Assembly (NCBI GenBank): GCA_023954815.1 | Contig: JAGSHB010000032.1 | Location: 1 to 40,925 of the forward strand | DNA length: 40,925 nt | Direction of reading: 5' to 3' | Source: Myxococcales bacterium | Lineage (GTDB): Bacteria; Myxococcota_A; UBA9042 | In this document: positions 25,243 through 33,830 of the stretch, in pieces | Layout: each line of letters opens with the position of its first letter | Numbering within the stretch: the stretch's first letter is position 1 | The notes under the pieces: model-generated | What the model saw: only the letters and a program-made list of their open reading frames with translations | Databases searched by the model: none | What the model was told of the DNA's origin: nothing | Made by a program: the position numbers and the translations under genes

Positions 25243-25317
25243 CTTGGGGGGGGGCTAAGAGCGCCCCCAGTCGCGGCAAGCCGCGACTTCCCCATCCCAG
25301 CAGCCTGCGCCCCCAAG
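25243..25317. repeat. Nested inverted repeats in a gene-free stretch
   Basis: An outer pair, CTTGGGGG (25243-25250) and CCCCCAAG (25310-25317), encloses an inner perfect pair, AGTCGCGGC (25269-25277) and GCCGCGACT (25280-25288), with only AA between. A run of nine G follows the first TT. The stretch could be a folded RNA element, a REP-like element or a second transcription barrier after the terminator. Confidence 0.5.
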
Positions 25318-25648
25318 AACGTCCGTCTGCGAAAAATCGAGAAAAGGCGCAGTCTGCTAGTGTCGCCGCGAACGCCGTCGCCGGGTTCAGGTGGATGAGC
25401 CGCGCGGTGCTCCCCGCGAGTTGAAATCAACATAAAACGCCGGAAACACAAAGCGGTAGCGCTGTGCGGGCTGTGACCTATCGAGCGGCGAGCTCCTTTT
25501 TCCGACGTTGTGTCACGGCCCTGAAGTTAGCGGGGTTGAAGCAGACCCTTGCGAGGACCGTTTTTGCTGGCCCGATCCGGTTGCCTCGCGCACAGCTTCG
25601 ATCCTACACTCGGCCCGCTGCAAGCAATACGCATGGAGGACTGCGGGA
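25318..25648. other. Gene-free stretch upstream of the FHA gene
   Basis: I see no convincing gene in these 331 bases; short open frames here have no ribosome sites or family features. A small palindrome, GTTGA-AA-TCAAC, lies at 25420-25431 and the bases after it are AT-rich for this genome, so the promoter of the FHA gene is probably in this stretch. I cannot assign -35 and -10 boxes. Confidence 0.4.
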
Positions 25649-27604
25649 ATGTATCTGGAATACCGCGACGTCTCTGGAAACATGGTTCACCTGCCACTCG
25701 ACGAGTCGGGTGAGCCTGTGACCATCGGCCGAAACCCTGGGTCCACGATCTATGCAAAGGAGAGCACAGTCTCTCGAAATCACGGTCGCATCGGCTATGA
25801 CGGCGAGACTTGGTACCTCAAAGATCTGGGTTCATCGAACGGCAGTTTTCACAACAGCGAACGTACAACACGCTCTCAACTCACCGCTGGCGATCTCGTT
25901 CGTATCGGTGAAGTGTTTGAGATCAAACTGCTTCAGGGCGAGCCTGACGCCGAGCTGACACCCAATCGTGGCCAGCGCTCCCGCGGCAAGAAGCCGACCA
26001 CCATGGGGCGCGCTGACGGTGGGCGGCCAAAGCCGGGCGCGAGTTCGGCAGACGAGCGTCGCCGTCGCAACAAGGAGCGCGAGGCGGAGCGTGAGCGTCG
26101 CCGCAAGGAGCGCGAGGAACGTCGTTCCGGGCGATCTCCCGCTGCGGAACCGGCGCCGGAAAAGGCCAAAGAGCGTCTGGAACGCAAGCCTGCGCCAGCG
26201 AAGAGTGAGGAGCGTCGTCGTGCACGGCGCGAGAGTGAGGCGCGGCCACGTACGCCGCGGCGCACCCAGTCCACGGGCGAGAGCCGCGTTGTCTCAGCGA
26301 TGCCCGATCCCAACGCAAGTGGGGATGTCGCAGAGCTCAAGCGCAAGGTCGCTGCATTGGAGGCCGCGCTCGCAGACTCTGAGCGCCGCGCCACCCAGAT
26401 TGAAAACGACTCCAAGAGCGCCGAGGCCCGGGCGATGCGTTACAGCGTCGAGCTCGATGGTTTGGGCGACAAGTACATCAAGCTCAAGGAGCAGAACCGG
26501 GTCATGGGAGCCTCCCTTGAGGAGACCCGCGAGGACCAGCGCAAGCGCGAAGACAGCGCCTTCGAGGCGGAGCGCCGCGTATCCGATCTGGAACAGGAGC
26601 TGGAGAGCGCGCGCACCAAGGCCGCTGACGCGACCGAGCAGCTGTCTGGGCTCAAAGTTCGTTTGACGCAAAAAGACCGGCAAATCGAGGAGCTACAACG
26701 GCAACTCGACTTGTTGGAGTATGAGCTTCGCAGCCATCGTGACGAGATCGAGATGCTGCAGGCCGACTACAATCGCGGCGGCGGTGAGACCGACCGGCTC
26801 GAGCGCAAGGTCAACTTGCTGCAGGAAGTCATCCAGGAAAAAGAGTCGGTTATCGAGCAGTTGCGCATCGACCTGCGCGACAAAGACATCGAGATTCGCC
26901 AGGCACGGATGGGTGTGGGCATCAGCGATCTGGAGCACGAAAAACGTACGCTGCTCGAGGATTACCACAACGCCATGCGCCGCTCCGATGAGATGAGCGA
27001 TCGCATCGAGAAGCAGCGCCGTGAGACGGACGCCCTTCGTCGTGAGCTGGAAGACAGCAAGAAGGTTGTGGAAGAGCGCAAAGCCGGGCCGACGGACATC
27101 ACCGACCACCCCGACTTCAAGGCGAAAGTGCGCGAGCTCGAGCGGGCCGAGGAGCAGCTGTCGCAGGCCCAACGGGATATTGCCAAGGCAGAGCTGAAGT
27201 TGGAGAGCCTGGCAGCCGACTCGGAGAGCACCAAGAAGCTCGCCGGCGAAGTGTCCATGCTGCAGAAGAAGAACGACACGCTGCAGAGTCGACTCGAATC
27301 TGCCGAATCGCGCGTCGCGGAGCTGCAGGAGATCGAGGACAAAGCCCCCTCGGGCCCGACCATTCCAATCGGCGTCGACGAAGATATCGAAGCGCTGCAA
27401 GACGCAGCCGCGGCGAGCAAATCGAACGCCCGCCTGGTGCGCAAGTACGCGCAGACCCTTGAGAAGAGCTTGGATAAAGAGAGCGATCTAGGCGAAGCCG
27501 CCGACCTGCTCTACGACATCGCGGTCGTGCTGGTGCAAGACATCACCGAGCAGGTTCGCATGGTCAAAGAGCTTGAGCACAAACTCATTAGCGAGGAAGC
27601 ATGA
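25649..27604 (+). CDS. FHA-domain coiled-coil protein
   Basis: The 651-residue product starts with an FHA domain (about 20-95) that keeps the phosphothreonine-binding residues Gly27-Arg28, Ser42, His45 and Asn64-Gly65. Residues about 100-225 are Arg/Lys/Glu/Pro-rich and probably unfolded. From about 235 to 600 it is a long coiled coil with no membrane segment. The frame is open from 25508, but the ATG at 25649 has GGAGG about 9 bases upstream and starts at the FHA domain. The last four bases overlap the ATPase start (ATGA), so the two proteins are made together. FHA domains bind phosphothreonine proteins; a Ser/Thr kinase partner is expected but none is in the window. The likely role is a phospho-controlled scaffold for the ATPase, by inference. 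Confidence 0.88.
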   Translation: MYLEYRDVSGNMVHLPLDESGEPVTIGRNPGSTIYAKESTVSRNHGRIGYDGETWYLKDLGSSNGSFHNSERTTRSQLTAGDLVRIGEVFEIKLLQGEPDAELTPNRGQRSRGKKPTTMGRADGGRPKPGASSADERRRRNKEREAERERRRKEREERRSGRSPAAEPAPEKAKERLERKPAPAKSEERRRARRESEARPRTPRRTQSTGESRVVSAMPDPNASGDVAELKRKVAALEAALADSERRATQIENDSKSAEARAMRYSVELDGLGDKYIKLKEQNRVMGASLEETREDQRKREDSAFEAERRVSDLEQELESARTKAADATEQLSGLKVRLTQKDRQIEELQRQLDLLEYELRSHRDEIEMLQADYNRGGGETDRLERKVNLLQEVIQEKESVIEQLRIDLRDKDIEIRQARMGVGISDLEHEKRTLLEDYHNAMRRSDEMSDRIEKQRRETDALRRELEDSKKVVEERKAGPTDITDHPDFKAKVRELERAEEQLSQAQRDIAKAELKLESLAADSESTKKLAGEVSMLQKKNDTLQSRLESAESRVAELQEIEDKAPSGPTIPIGVDEDIEALQDAAAASKSNARLVRKYAQTLEKSLDKESDLGEAADLLYDIAVVLVQDITEQVRMVKELEHKLISEEA

Positions 27605-29262
27605 ATCAGCCCGCCAATCCCGTCCCCGCCGCCGCCGCTGCTGCTAGCGACCGCCCCGTCCCGAAGGCTGTCGACGACCTGCACTACCTGATTCGCGCAC
27701 AGTACAAGCTGGTCTACGTCGCCTCCGCCGAGGAGTCTCGGGTCGAGCGTTGGGTGCGTGAGCTCGCCCACCTCGACAGCGAAACCCTGCGCGAGCGTTG
27801 GGACATCACCAACTGGAAGAGCCGTCAGTTTATCACGTGGTCCTGCTCGCAGGGCTTTCGCAGTGATGCCATCGACGTGCCAGGTGACATCCGCGAGCCC
27901 ATTCGTGCCCTGGATTGGATCGCCAACGGTCTGACCCGCGACGCCGTGGTCGTGCTGCGTGACTTCCACCCCTTCCTCAAAGACCCCATGGTCGCTCGCC
28001 GCGTGCGTGACCTGGTCAACCTCTTTGACGGCGCTCAGACCAAGCGGACGGTGGTGTTCCTGTCGCCGCTCGTAAAGATCCCGATGGAGCTGGAAAAGGA
28101 CATCCAGGTCATCGATTTCGATCTGCCGGGTGTCGATACGCTGATCAACATCGTGCGGGAGAAGGCCTTCGGTGGCGCTCGGTCGCGGCGTTTCGGTAAG
28201 AACTTCCAGAAGGTGTTGGAGAGTCAGACCTTGCAGCGTGAGATCGCTGAGGCCGCGCTCGGCTTGACCGAGGCGGAGGCCCGTCAGGTCTTCGACAAGA
28301 CCTCCGTGCGCGACAAGATGTTCTCGATTCCGACCATCTTGCAGGAGAAGAAACACATCATCCGCAAGAGCGGCATCTTGGAGTTCTACGAGACCAAACT
28401 CGGCATGAACTCGGTCGGTGGTCTGCCTGAGCTGAAGGCGTGGTTGCAGAAACGCGAGTACAGTTTCACGCAAAAAGCCCGAGAATTCGGGCTGCCTGCG
28501 CCAAAGGGAATCTTGCTGCTCGGTGTGCCCGGTTGCGGTAAGTCGCTGAGCGCCAAGGCGATCGCACAGGCCTGGCAGATGCCCCTGCTGCGCTTGGACG
28601 TCGGTAAGGTGTTCGGTTCCCTGGTCGGTTCGTCCGAAGAGAATATGCGCCGCGCGATTCAGACTGCAGAGGCGGTTGCGCCGGCGATTATGTGGCTCGA
28701 CGAGCTGGAGAAGGGCTTCAGTGGCACCAAGAGCTCGGGTTCGAGCGATGGTGGTACGACGGCGCGTGTGTTCGCGACCTTCCTCACGTGGTTGCAGGAA
28801 AAAGAGTCGCCCGTGTTCGTCATCGCGACGGCCAATGACGTCTCTCAGCTGCCGCCCGAGCTGCTTCGTAAGGGTCGCTTCGACGAGATCTTCTTCGTCG
28901 ATCTACCCAATCGCGAGGAGCGTTCCAAGATTTTGGAGATTCACCTGACCAAGCGCGGCCGCGATAGCTCCACGTTTGATATGCGGAAATTGGTGGAAGC
29001 CTCCGCTGGATACTCGGGTTCAGAGCTGGAAGAGGTTATCGTCACCGCGCTGTACAACGCCTACGACGAGGGTCATGGCGAGACAGACATCACCACCGAC
29101 TCGTTGGTGCTGGCGATGGACGAGGTGATTCCGCTATCACAGACCATGCGTGAGCGGCTCGCTGGCATGCGTGAGTGGGCCAAATCCCGCGCGCGTCGTG
29201 CATCACCGCCAGATCGCGATGAGGACGAGGACGACGACGACAGCCCCCGTTTGGAGCTCTAG
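27601..29262 (+). CDS. Ycf46-like AAA+ ATPase
   Basis: The 553-residue product resembles Ycf46, the AAA+ ATPase first seen in algal plastids and cyanobacteria. Its N-terminal 260 residues are not a recognised ATPase domain. The C-terminal AAA module has Walker A GVPGCGKS at 308-315, Walker B IMWLDE at 363-368, sensor-1 Asn412 in ATAND, and an arginine finger Arg426 in RKGRFDE. All catalytic residues look intact. The last 20 residues are strongly acidic (DEDEDDDDS). It overlaps the FHA gene by four bases and is followed by the Ycf35 and DUF2997 genes. Cyanobacterial Ycf46 has been linked to inorganic carbon uptake; no photosynthesis genes are visible here, so its role must differ. Confidence 0.9.
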   Translation: MNQPANPVPAAAAAASDRPVPKAVDDLHYLIRAQYKLVYVASAEESRVERWVRELAHLDSETLRERWDITNWKSRQFITWSCSQGFRSDAIDVPGDIREPIRALDWIANGLTRDAVVVLRDFHPFLKDPMVARRVRDLVNLFDGAQTKRTVVFLSPLVKIPMELEKDIQVIDFDLPGVDTLINIVREKAFGGARSRRFGKNFQKVLESQTLQREIAEAALGLTEAEARQVFDKTSVRDKMFSIPTILQEKKHIIRKSGILEFYETKLGMNSVGGLPELKAWLQKREYSFTQKAREFGLPAPKGILLLGVPGCGKSLSAKAIAQAWQMPLLRLDVGKVFGSLVGSSEENMRRAIQTAEAVAPAIMWLDELEKGFSGTKSSGSSDGGTTARVFATFLTWLQEKESPVFVIATANDVSQLPPELLRKGRFDEIFFVDLPNREERSKILEIHLTKRGRDSSTFDMRKLVEASAGYSGSELEEVIVTALYNAYDEGHGETDITTDSLVLAMDEVIPLSQTMRERLAGMREWAKSRARRASPPDRDEDEDDDDSPRLEL

Positions 29263-29337
29263 CTCCGGCGATTTAGGTAGCCATCGTCCACACAATCAGA
29301 GCCCGGGTTTGGTTCGCCGAGCCCAGAAGGAGCGCTC

Positions 29338-29748
29338 ATGTCGCACTTCACGACAGTTCAGACCAAGATCAAGAATGTCATGCGCCTCGAGCTCGTGTTG
29401 GAGGAGTTGGGCTTCAACTTCACCAAGGCGGAGGTTGGCCAAAAGGTCCACGTGAAGGGCTACCTCGGCCAGACCACCGAAGCTGATTTGGTGATTCACG
29501 CCTCGAAGACCTACGAGATCGGAATCAACGTCGACGCTGAGACCGGCAACGCGACCTTCGTCGCTGACTGGGAATTCATCGAGCAGACCGCCGGTTACGA
29601 CCAGTCGGAGTTCACCCGCAAGGTGATGCAGCGCTACGCGTATCATACGGTCAAAGAAGAGGTGACCAAGCGCGGCTACACGCTCGAAGAAGAGACGGTC
29701 GACGACGAAAACCACATCCACGTGACCGTGAGCAGCTGGGGCGACTAG
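29338..29748 (+). CDS. Ycf35-like DUF1257 protein
   Basis: The 136-residue protein matches the DUF1257/Ycf35 pattern: start MSHF-T-x-V-x-T-x-I, then a helix with LELVLEELGF and a beta-rich middle (VKGYLGQTTEADLVI, YEIGINVD). An AAGGAG site lies 5 bases before the ATG. It follows the Ycf46-like gene by 75 bases and is followed by DUF2997, the same order seen in cyanobacteria and other bacteria. No catalytic residues are known for the family. It may be a partner or substrate of the ATPase, as inferred from conserved neighbourhood. Function is unknown. Confidence 0.88.
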   Translation: MSHFTTVQTKIKNVMRLELVLEELGFNFTKAEVGQKVHVKGYLGQTTEADLVIHASKTYEIGINVDAETGNATFVADWEFIEQTAGYDQSEFTRKVMQRYAYHTVKEEVTKRGYTLEEETVDDENHIHVTVSSWGD

Positions 29749-29785
29749 CAATCCTACCGCCCGCCCCCTGCACCAGGAGTTCCCC

Positions 29786-29989
29786 ATGGCCAAGCGCCGC
29801 GAGATCCAGTTCACCATCGACGAAGACGGCAACGTGTCCCTGCAGGTCAAGGGCGCGGAGGGCGGTGAGTGTGAGGCCCTGACCCGCGACATCGAGGAAG
29901 CGCTCGGTGTGGTGCAGAGTCGGGAGCGCACCAGCGAGTTCTACATCTCCAGTGAGACCGACGAGACCATCAGCCTCGATTCGGAGTGA
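29786..29989 (+). CDS. DUF2997 family small protein
   Basis: The 67-residue product fits DUF2997: an N-terminal strand EIQFTIDEDGNVSLQVKG, a G-x-x-C segment (GECEALT), and a helix with EEALGVV. A ribosome site AGGAG is 6 bases upstream. It is often found next to Ycf35 and Ycf46, which supports the call. The stop overlaps the next start (TGATG), so the two are coupled. It is too small for an enzyme with its own active site and may be a subunit. Function is unknown. Confidence 0.82.
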   Translation: MAKRREIQFTIDEDGNVSLQVKGAEGGECEALTRDIEEALGVVQSRERTSEFYISSETDETISLDSE

Positions 29990-30750
29990 TGGAAGCTGGC
30001 GCCCAAGAGGCCCGCGGGCGCGATTTGCTCCGTGGGTTCGCCGCGCAGATGGCTTGGCCGCTGGCGAAGGACATCCGGGGTCGCCAAGCTTTTTCGCGTG
30101 GGATCCTGCCGCTGGATAGCCAGCTAGAGCGGCGGCGCAGTTTCGCCGTCTTCAAGGCCCACGAATTCAAGTTCGACAAGCTCAGCGAGATCGTTGAGGC
30201 CCGCACCCAAGAGCAGCAGACCTACGCCGCGACGTTTCGCTACATGAGCGATCACGGCATTCCGGGTGATGTGCTGGAGGCGATCGAGCACAACCACTAT
30301 CCCCAGTTCAACCTGCGCAACATTGGCCGGGTCGAAAAGACCGATGTCGACCCAGAAGACCGGCTTCGTATGGACCGCAAGCAAGGGGTGTCCGCCAGGG
30401 CTGCGGATGACCTGTTTGAAGAGGTCAGAAGCGCCGAGATGCCCGAGGTTCAGTTCGCCGAGGTGTGGAGCGAGCGGCTGATGAAGACCGTGCGTGGCAG
30501 CTTCCGCCGGCTGATGATGGAAGACCCCTGGGAGCACCGTTTCGGCGCTGAGGCCAAGGCCAACTACGACGGTCCGGTCTATCAGTTCGTTGTCGAAGGT
30601 ACGCACCCAGAGGACATGCCCGGTGCCTGGTTTGGACCCGAGCCGATCCGTGGGCCAGCGAAGCGGATTGTGCCGCGTGGGCAAGAGGGCGCCGACCGTG
30701 CGACCAACATCTACGACATCATCAAGATCGTCTCAGCAGGCAGCGAATAG
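29989..30750 (+). CDS. Conserved-looking unknown protein linked to the Ycf46 unit
   Basis: I do not recognise the family. The 253-residue protein starts within the DUF2997 stop codon (TGATG); the GTG three bases earlier is an alternative start. It is soluble, with no signal peptide or membrane segment. A mostly helical N-terminal half contains Arg-rich segments (LERRRSFAVFKAHEF), and the C-terminal half holds FRRLMMEDPWEHRFG and YQFVVEGTHPEDMPGAWFG. There is no nucleotide-binding or catalytic motif I can name. Tight coupling suggests that it works with the ATPase, Ycf35 and DUF2997 proteins. It is the last gene of the unit; the next gene converges on it. Confidence 0.7.
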   Translation: MEAGAQEARGRDLLRGFAAQMAWPLAKDIRGRQAFSRGILPLDSQLERRRSFAVFKAHEFKFDKLSEIVEARTQEQQTYAATFRYMSDHGIPGDVLEAIEHNHYPQFNLRNIGRVEKTDVDPEDRLRMDRKQGVSARAADDLFEEVRSAEMPEVQFAEVWSERLMKTVRGSFRRLMMEDPWEHRFGAEAKANYDGPVYQFVVEGTHPEDMPGAWFGPEPIRGPAKRIVPRGQEGADRATNIYDIIKIVSAGSE

Positions 30751-30785
30751 CCCGTATTTGCAGGGTTTGAGCGCAAGTTGGTCTA

Positions 30786-30817
30786 GCTGCTGCATCGGAC
30801 TTCGGTCCACGGGCAGC
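30786..30817. other. Stem-loop with UUCG tetraloop between convergent genes
   Basis: GGAC-TTCG-GTCC (30797-30808) is a stem capped by a stable UUCG loop, with outer arms GCTGC (30786-30790) and GCAGC (30813-30817). It lies between two convergent genes and could slow RNA polymerase or protect RNA ends. There is no T tract, so I do not call it a terminator. Confidence 0.4.
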
Positions 30818-30852
30818 GCTATCGAGATAGACCTTCGCGTCAATTGCGATGA

Positions 30853-33714
30853 CTACGGCTGTTCGTCATCTGGCACAGAGGGCGCCACTGGCGGTTTGCC
30901 GCCTGGCGGGGGAAGCGGCGCGTCGTCGCCCAGCGCGCCTTCGTGACCGAGCCCAGCTTGCTCGGGCACCTCTGAGCCATCGGCACCGCTGCCGAAGACA
31001 ACCTCACAGCTACCCAAGCGTGCTTTTTCGGCCGCGGTGATCTTCTCGCGTTTGAGCATCACACCACCGATCCAGCACAGGTACTTCTGCCAGGACGGCT
31101 TGACCTTGCCCTTGGTGAACTGATGATAGAAAGCCTTGGGGTTCGGAATGATGCTGCCCAGCCAGATGGTCTGTAGCAGGGTCAGCTCGAGCGGCGGACG
31201 GTTGAAGTAGTGGCTGGCCGCGGCGCGGATACCGTAGATCTTCGGCCCGAACTCGATGATGTTGAAGTACAGCTCCAAGATCTGATTCTTCTCCAGCTGA
31301 CGTTCCATCTCCCAGGTGATGATCGCCTCTTGCAGCTTGCGGGCGAGGGTCTTTTCACGCTCGACGAAGAACAGGTTCTTCACCACCTGCTGACTGATGG
31401 TCGATGCGCCGCGCACGAAGCGCCCTTTCTGCAGATTGGCGACGAAAGCGCTGCGAATCTGGTTGAGCGAAAAGCCTTTGTGCCAGAAAAATGAGCCATC
31501 TTCTGTGGTCGTCACCACCTTGACCATGTTCTCGCTCATCCCCTCCAGCGGCGCCCAACGGTCACTGCCAGGGCCGGTCACGAAGGTGTAGAGCGAGTCG
31601 TCCCGTTGCCTGGCGTGGTGTTCAAATGGCGCCTGCAGCACATCGAAGCGGATGTATTTACCCAGACTGTCGATCTCGATCTTGCGGAGCAGGGGCTTGT
31701 ACTCAAGTTTCAGGCTGCGCATGTCCTTCGTGTCGAGTCCGAGGTTCAAGCGCAGCGAGGCTGTGCCGCGGCAGCTCATGCCTTTGAGCATCGGCGCGAC
31801 GTTGGGCACCAGGGCATCGACGATATCCTGGCAACGTACCGTCGGCATCTTCACGTGCAGATCGAAGGCGGGGGCTGAGCGATAGCGCAGAACCGAGCCG
31901 TCGATGAGCGCCGTGACCTTACCGACGGAGGCCTCGCCATTGGTCAGCCGGACCATCTCACGGCCGAGGTCGAGGACCAGGCGCCCCTTGCCGCGGAGGC
32001 TCAGGTCGGACAGCAGGTGCCGAGAAATCCGCCGCGCCCGCACATCGAGGTGACTCAATGCGGCTTCGCCGTCGACCGAGATCGTTCGGTCCTTGGCGTT
32101 GACCACCACCTGAAATCGCGTGTCGTGGAGGCTGCTGTTGCCGTGCACGTAGACGTTCGTTGGTAAAATTGCTGCGTAGGGTGCAAGTGGTAGCTGGTCG
32201 AGGCGCACGTTGAGGTGCATGTCCCCTGACTTCGTGTCGACCCGGCCTTCGATGCGCTGGGTGCCCTTCTTGCCGGGCACGGAGAAGTCCAGCGCTAGGG
32301 TCACTGCGTCGCCCTTGTGGACGACCGTCAGGTTGTAGTCCGACACCTCTCGGGCCAAGCCGGTGGCGGAGCGCTCGCCGCGGAATCTGGCGCTGCCGTG
32401 TGTGACCTTGATCTCGTCGATGGGCAGGGCGCTGAGTGTGCTGTGCAGGCGGCCGAGTTGAGCCTCCATGCGCTCCGATGCGCTACTGAGTAGCTTCCGC
32501 AGCCCCTCACGCACGATTTGACCCGGCGCAGGCTTGTTGGCGGTCTTGTGCGACCCGCGCTTGTTCGGCTTGTGTTTGGCCAACGCCTTGCGGCGCTGTT
32601 TGCGGCTGCGCTTGCCGCTGTCTTTGCCGTCTGTATCCGTACGCCTCGTGGCTTTCGGTAGCAGCGCTCTAGCCTTGGTTTTCCGGCGGTTTTTTGCAGA
32701 TTTAGCGTCCGCTTTGGTGCCTTTGTCCGGCCCCGCGTCATGCTGGTCATCATCTGTCGACGGGCGCGTGCCGATGACCACCGGCCGATGTAATTCCACC
32801 CGCCGCACGTGTCGAAGTGCGAGCAGCGCCGCCGACGGGAGTCGAGAGCGGATGCGCGCTGGGATCTTGTCTTCGGCGATCGGATTCATAGACAGCTTGG
32901 TACTCACCCGCTTGACCACCAAAGACAGGCGCTGTGAGCCCCGCTCCTTGGAGATCCGAATACCGGTGACGTCGAGCTGGCCGTCGCTGGTGAGCGATAG
33001 GCCCTCAATGCCCGCGCGAATCCCACCAGCTTGCAGCGCAAAGCCAGCTGGCAGGGCGACATGGAGGTCCCCTGTTCGATCTGGGAGCTTGACCGTGCCA
33101 CGCGCACCGACGGCGCCAGCGATCCCCTCGATCTGTGTGCGAGCAGACCATGTCAACGCGATCGTCTCTTGAACGGGCGAAGTGTCCTCCAACTCAAAGG
33201 AGGCATGACGCAGGTGCAGGTGCCGCAGATCTACCCCCGAGGGCGTCTTGAGTGGGCTACCCTTATCGTCGTCGATCCGCAGCTGCATTCCGGCGACGCT
33301 CACCTTCGGAACGTGGCGAGAGAGGTATTGTCTCAAGCCGCCGATTTCGCCCTTCTTCCCCGTATTTGTACCCCGGAGGCTGCGCAACAGCCCGTCGACA
33401 TTGAGCCGGCCATCCTTGGCGCGATGTAGCCTGAGACGCGGCTCAGTGACAGCGACCTCCTGCAGAAACACCTTGGGATTGCTGACACCATGCAGGTCAA
33501 ATCGTACGGAAATCCGCCTGATCTTGGCGATGGTCCCGCCTGTAACCGGATCGCGCAGTTCGACATCATCGAGCGTCACTGCGGAGAGTGGCTGAAGCCA
33601 AATATGACCGATGCGTAGCTCGACACCGCGGCGTGCTGCAGACGCAACCAACTTTGATTCGAGGCGTCCAGTAACGGTCTCTGGCAATGCAAAGAGCCCG
33701 ACGCCGATACCCAA
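30853..33714 (-). CDS. AsmA-like protein fused to GT51 peptidoglycan glycosyltransferase
   Basis: The 953-residue product has an N-terminal region of AsmA/DUF-like beta-strands (about 20-330 and 430-720), split by a very basic Lys/Arg stretch (about 330-410). A GT51 transglycosylase domain follows at about 730-870, with catalytic Glu738 in TTEDGSFFWHKG, GASTISQQVVKNLF near 769, and LELYFNIIEFG with the second Glu near 821. It has no penicillin-binding transpeptidase domain, so it resembles the monofunctional type that polymerises lipid II. The listed start is a TTG without a ribosome site. The same frame continues upstream to about 33795 and supplies the rest of a membrane helix (ALWLAQGFVALVGLGIGVGL), so the true start is probably upstream and may be a CTG near 33795. 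The C-terminal tail is Pro/Gly-rich. Confidence 0.82.
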   Translation of the reverse strand: MGIGVGLFALPETVTGRLESKLVASAARRGVELRIGHIWLQPLSAVTLDDVELRDPVTGGTIAKIRRISVRFDLHGVSNPKVFLQEVAVTEPRLRLHRAKDGRLNVDGLLRSLRGTNTGKKGEIGGLRQYLSRHVPKVSVAGMQLRIDDDKGSPLKTPSGVDLRHLHLRHASFELEDTSPVQETIALTWSARTQIEGIAGAVGARGTVKLPDRTGDLHVALPAGFALQAGGIRAGIEGLSLTSDGQLDVTGIRISKERGSQRLSLVVKRVSTKLSMNPIAEDKIPARIRSRLPSAALLALRHVRRVELHRPVVIGTRPSTDDDQHDAGPDKGTKADAKSAKNRRKTKARALLPKATRRTDTDGKDSGKRSRKQRRKALAKHKPNKRGSHKTANKPAPGQIVREGLRKLLSSASERMEAQLGRLHSTLSALPIDEIKVTHGSARFRGERSATGLAREVSDYNLTVVHKGDAVTLALDFSVPGKKGTQRIEGRVDTKSGDMHLNVRLDQLPLAPYAAILPTNVYVHGNSSLHDTRFQVVVNAKDRTISVDGEAALSHLDVRARRISRHLLSDLSLRGKGRLVLDLGREMVRLTNGEASVGKVTALIDGSVLRYRSAPAFDLHVKMPTVRCQDIVDALVPNVAPMLKGMSCRGTASLRLNLGLDTKDMRSLKLEYKPLLRKIEIDSLGKYIRFDVLQAPFEHHARQRDDSLYTFVTGPGSDRWAPLEGMSENMVKVVTTTEDGSFFWHKGFSLNQIRSAFVANLQKGRFVRGASTISQQVVKNLFFVEREKTLARKLQEAIITWEMERQLEKNQILELYFNIIEFGPKIYGIRAAASHYFNRPPLELTLLQTIWLGSIIPNPKAFYHQFTKGKVKPSWQKYLCWIGGVMLKREKITAAEKARLGSCEVVFGSGADGSEVPEQAGLGHEGALGDDAPLPPPGGKPPVAPSVPDDEQP

Positions 33715-33830
33715 CCCAACGAGGGCTACGAATCCCTGAGCGAGCCACAGCGCGATGGGGCGGGCTGTGGATGCAGTGGAGGGAGAGCTAGACAGGGCGA
33801 ACTCGCTTGCAGCAAGGCAGGAGCGCTTGG

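Noticed and set aside
25209-25451. Minus-strand open frame of 80 codons in the gene-free stretch
   Set aside because: It has no ribosome site, overlaps the terminator and inverted repeats, and shows no recognisable domain.
27511-28473. Minus-strand open frame of 320 codons
   Set aside because: Opposite the Ycf46-like ATPase gene; no motif.
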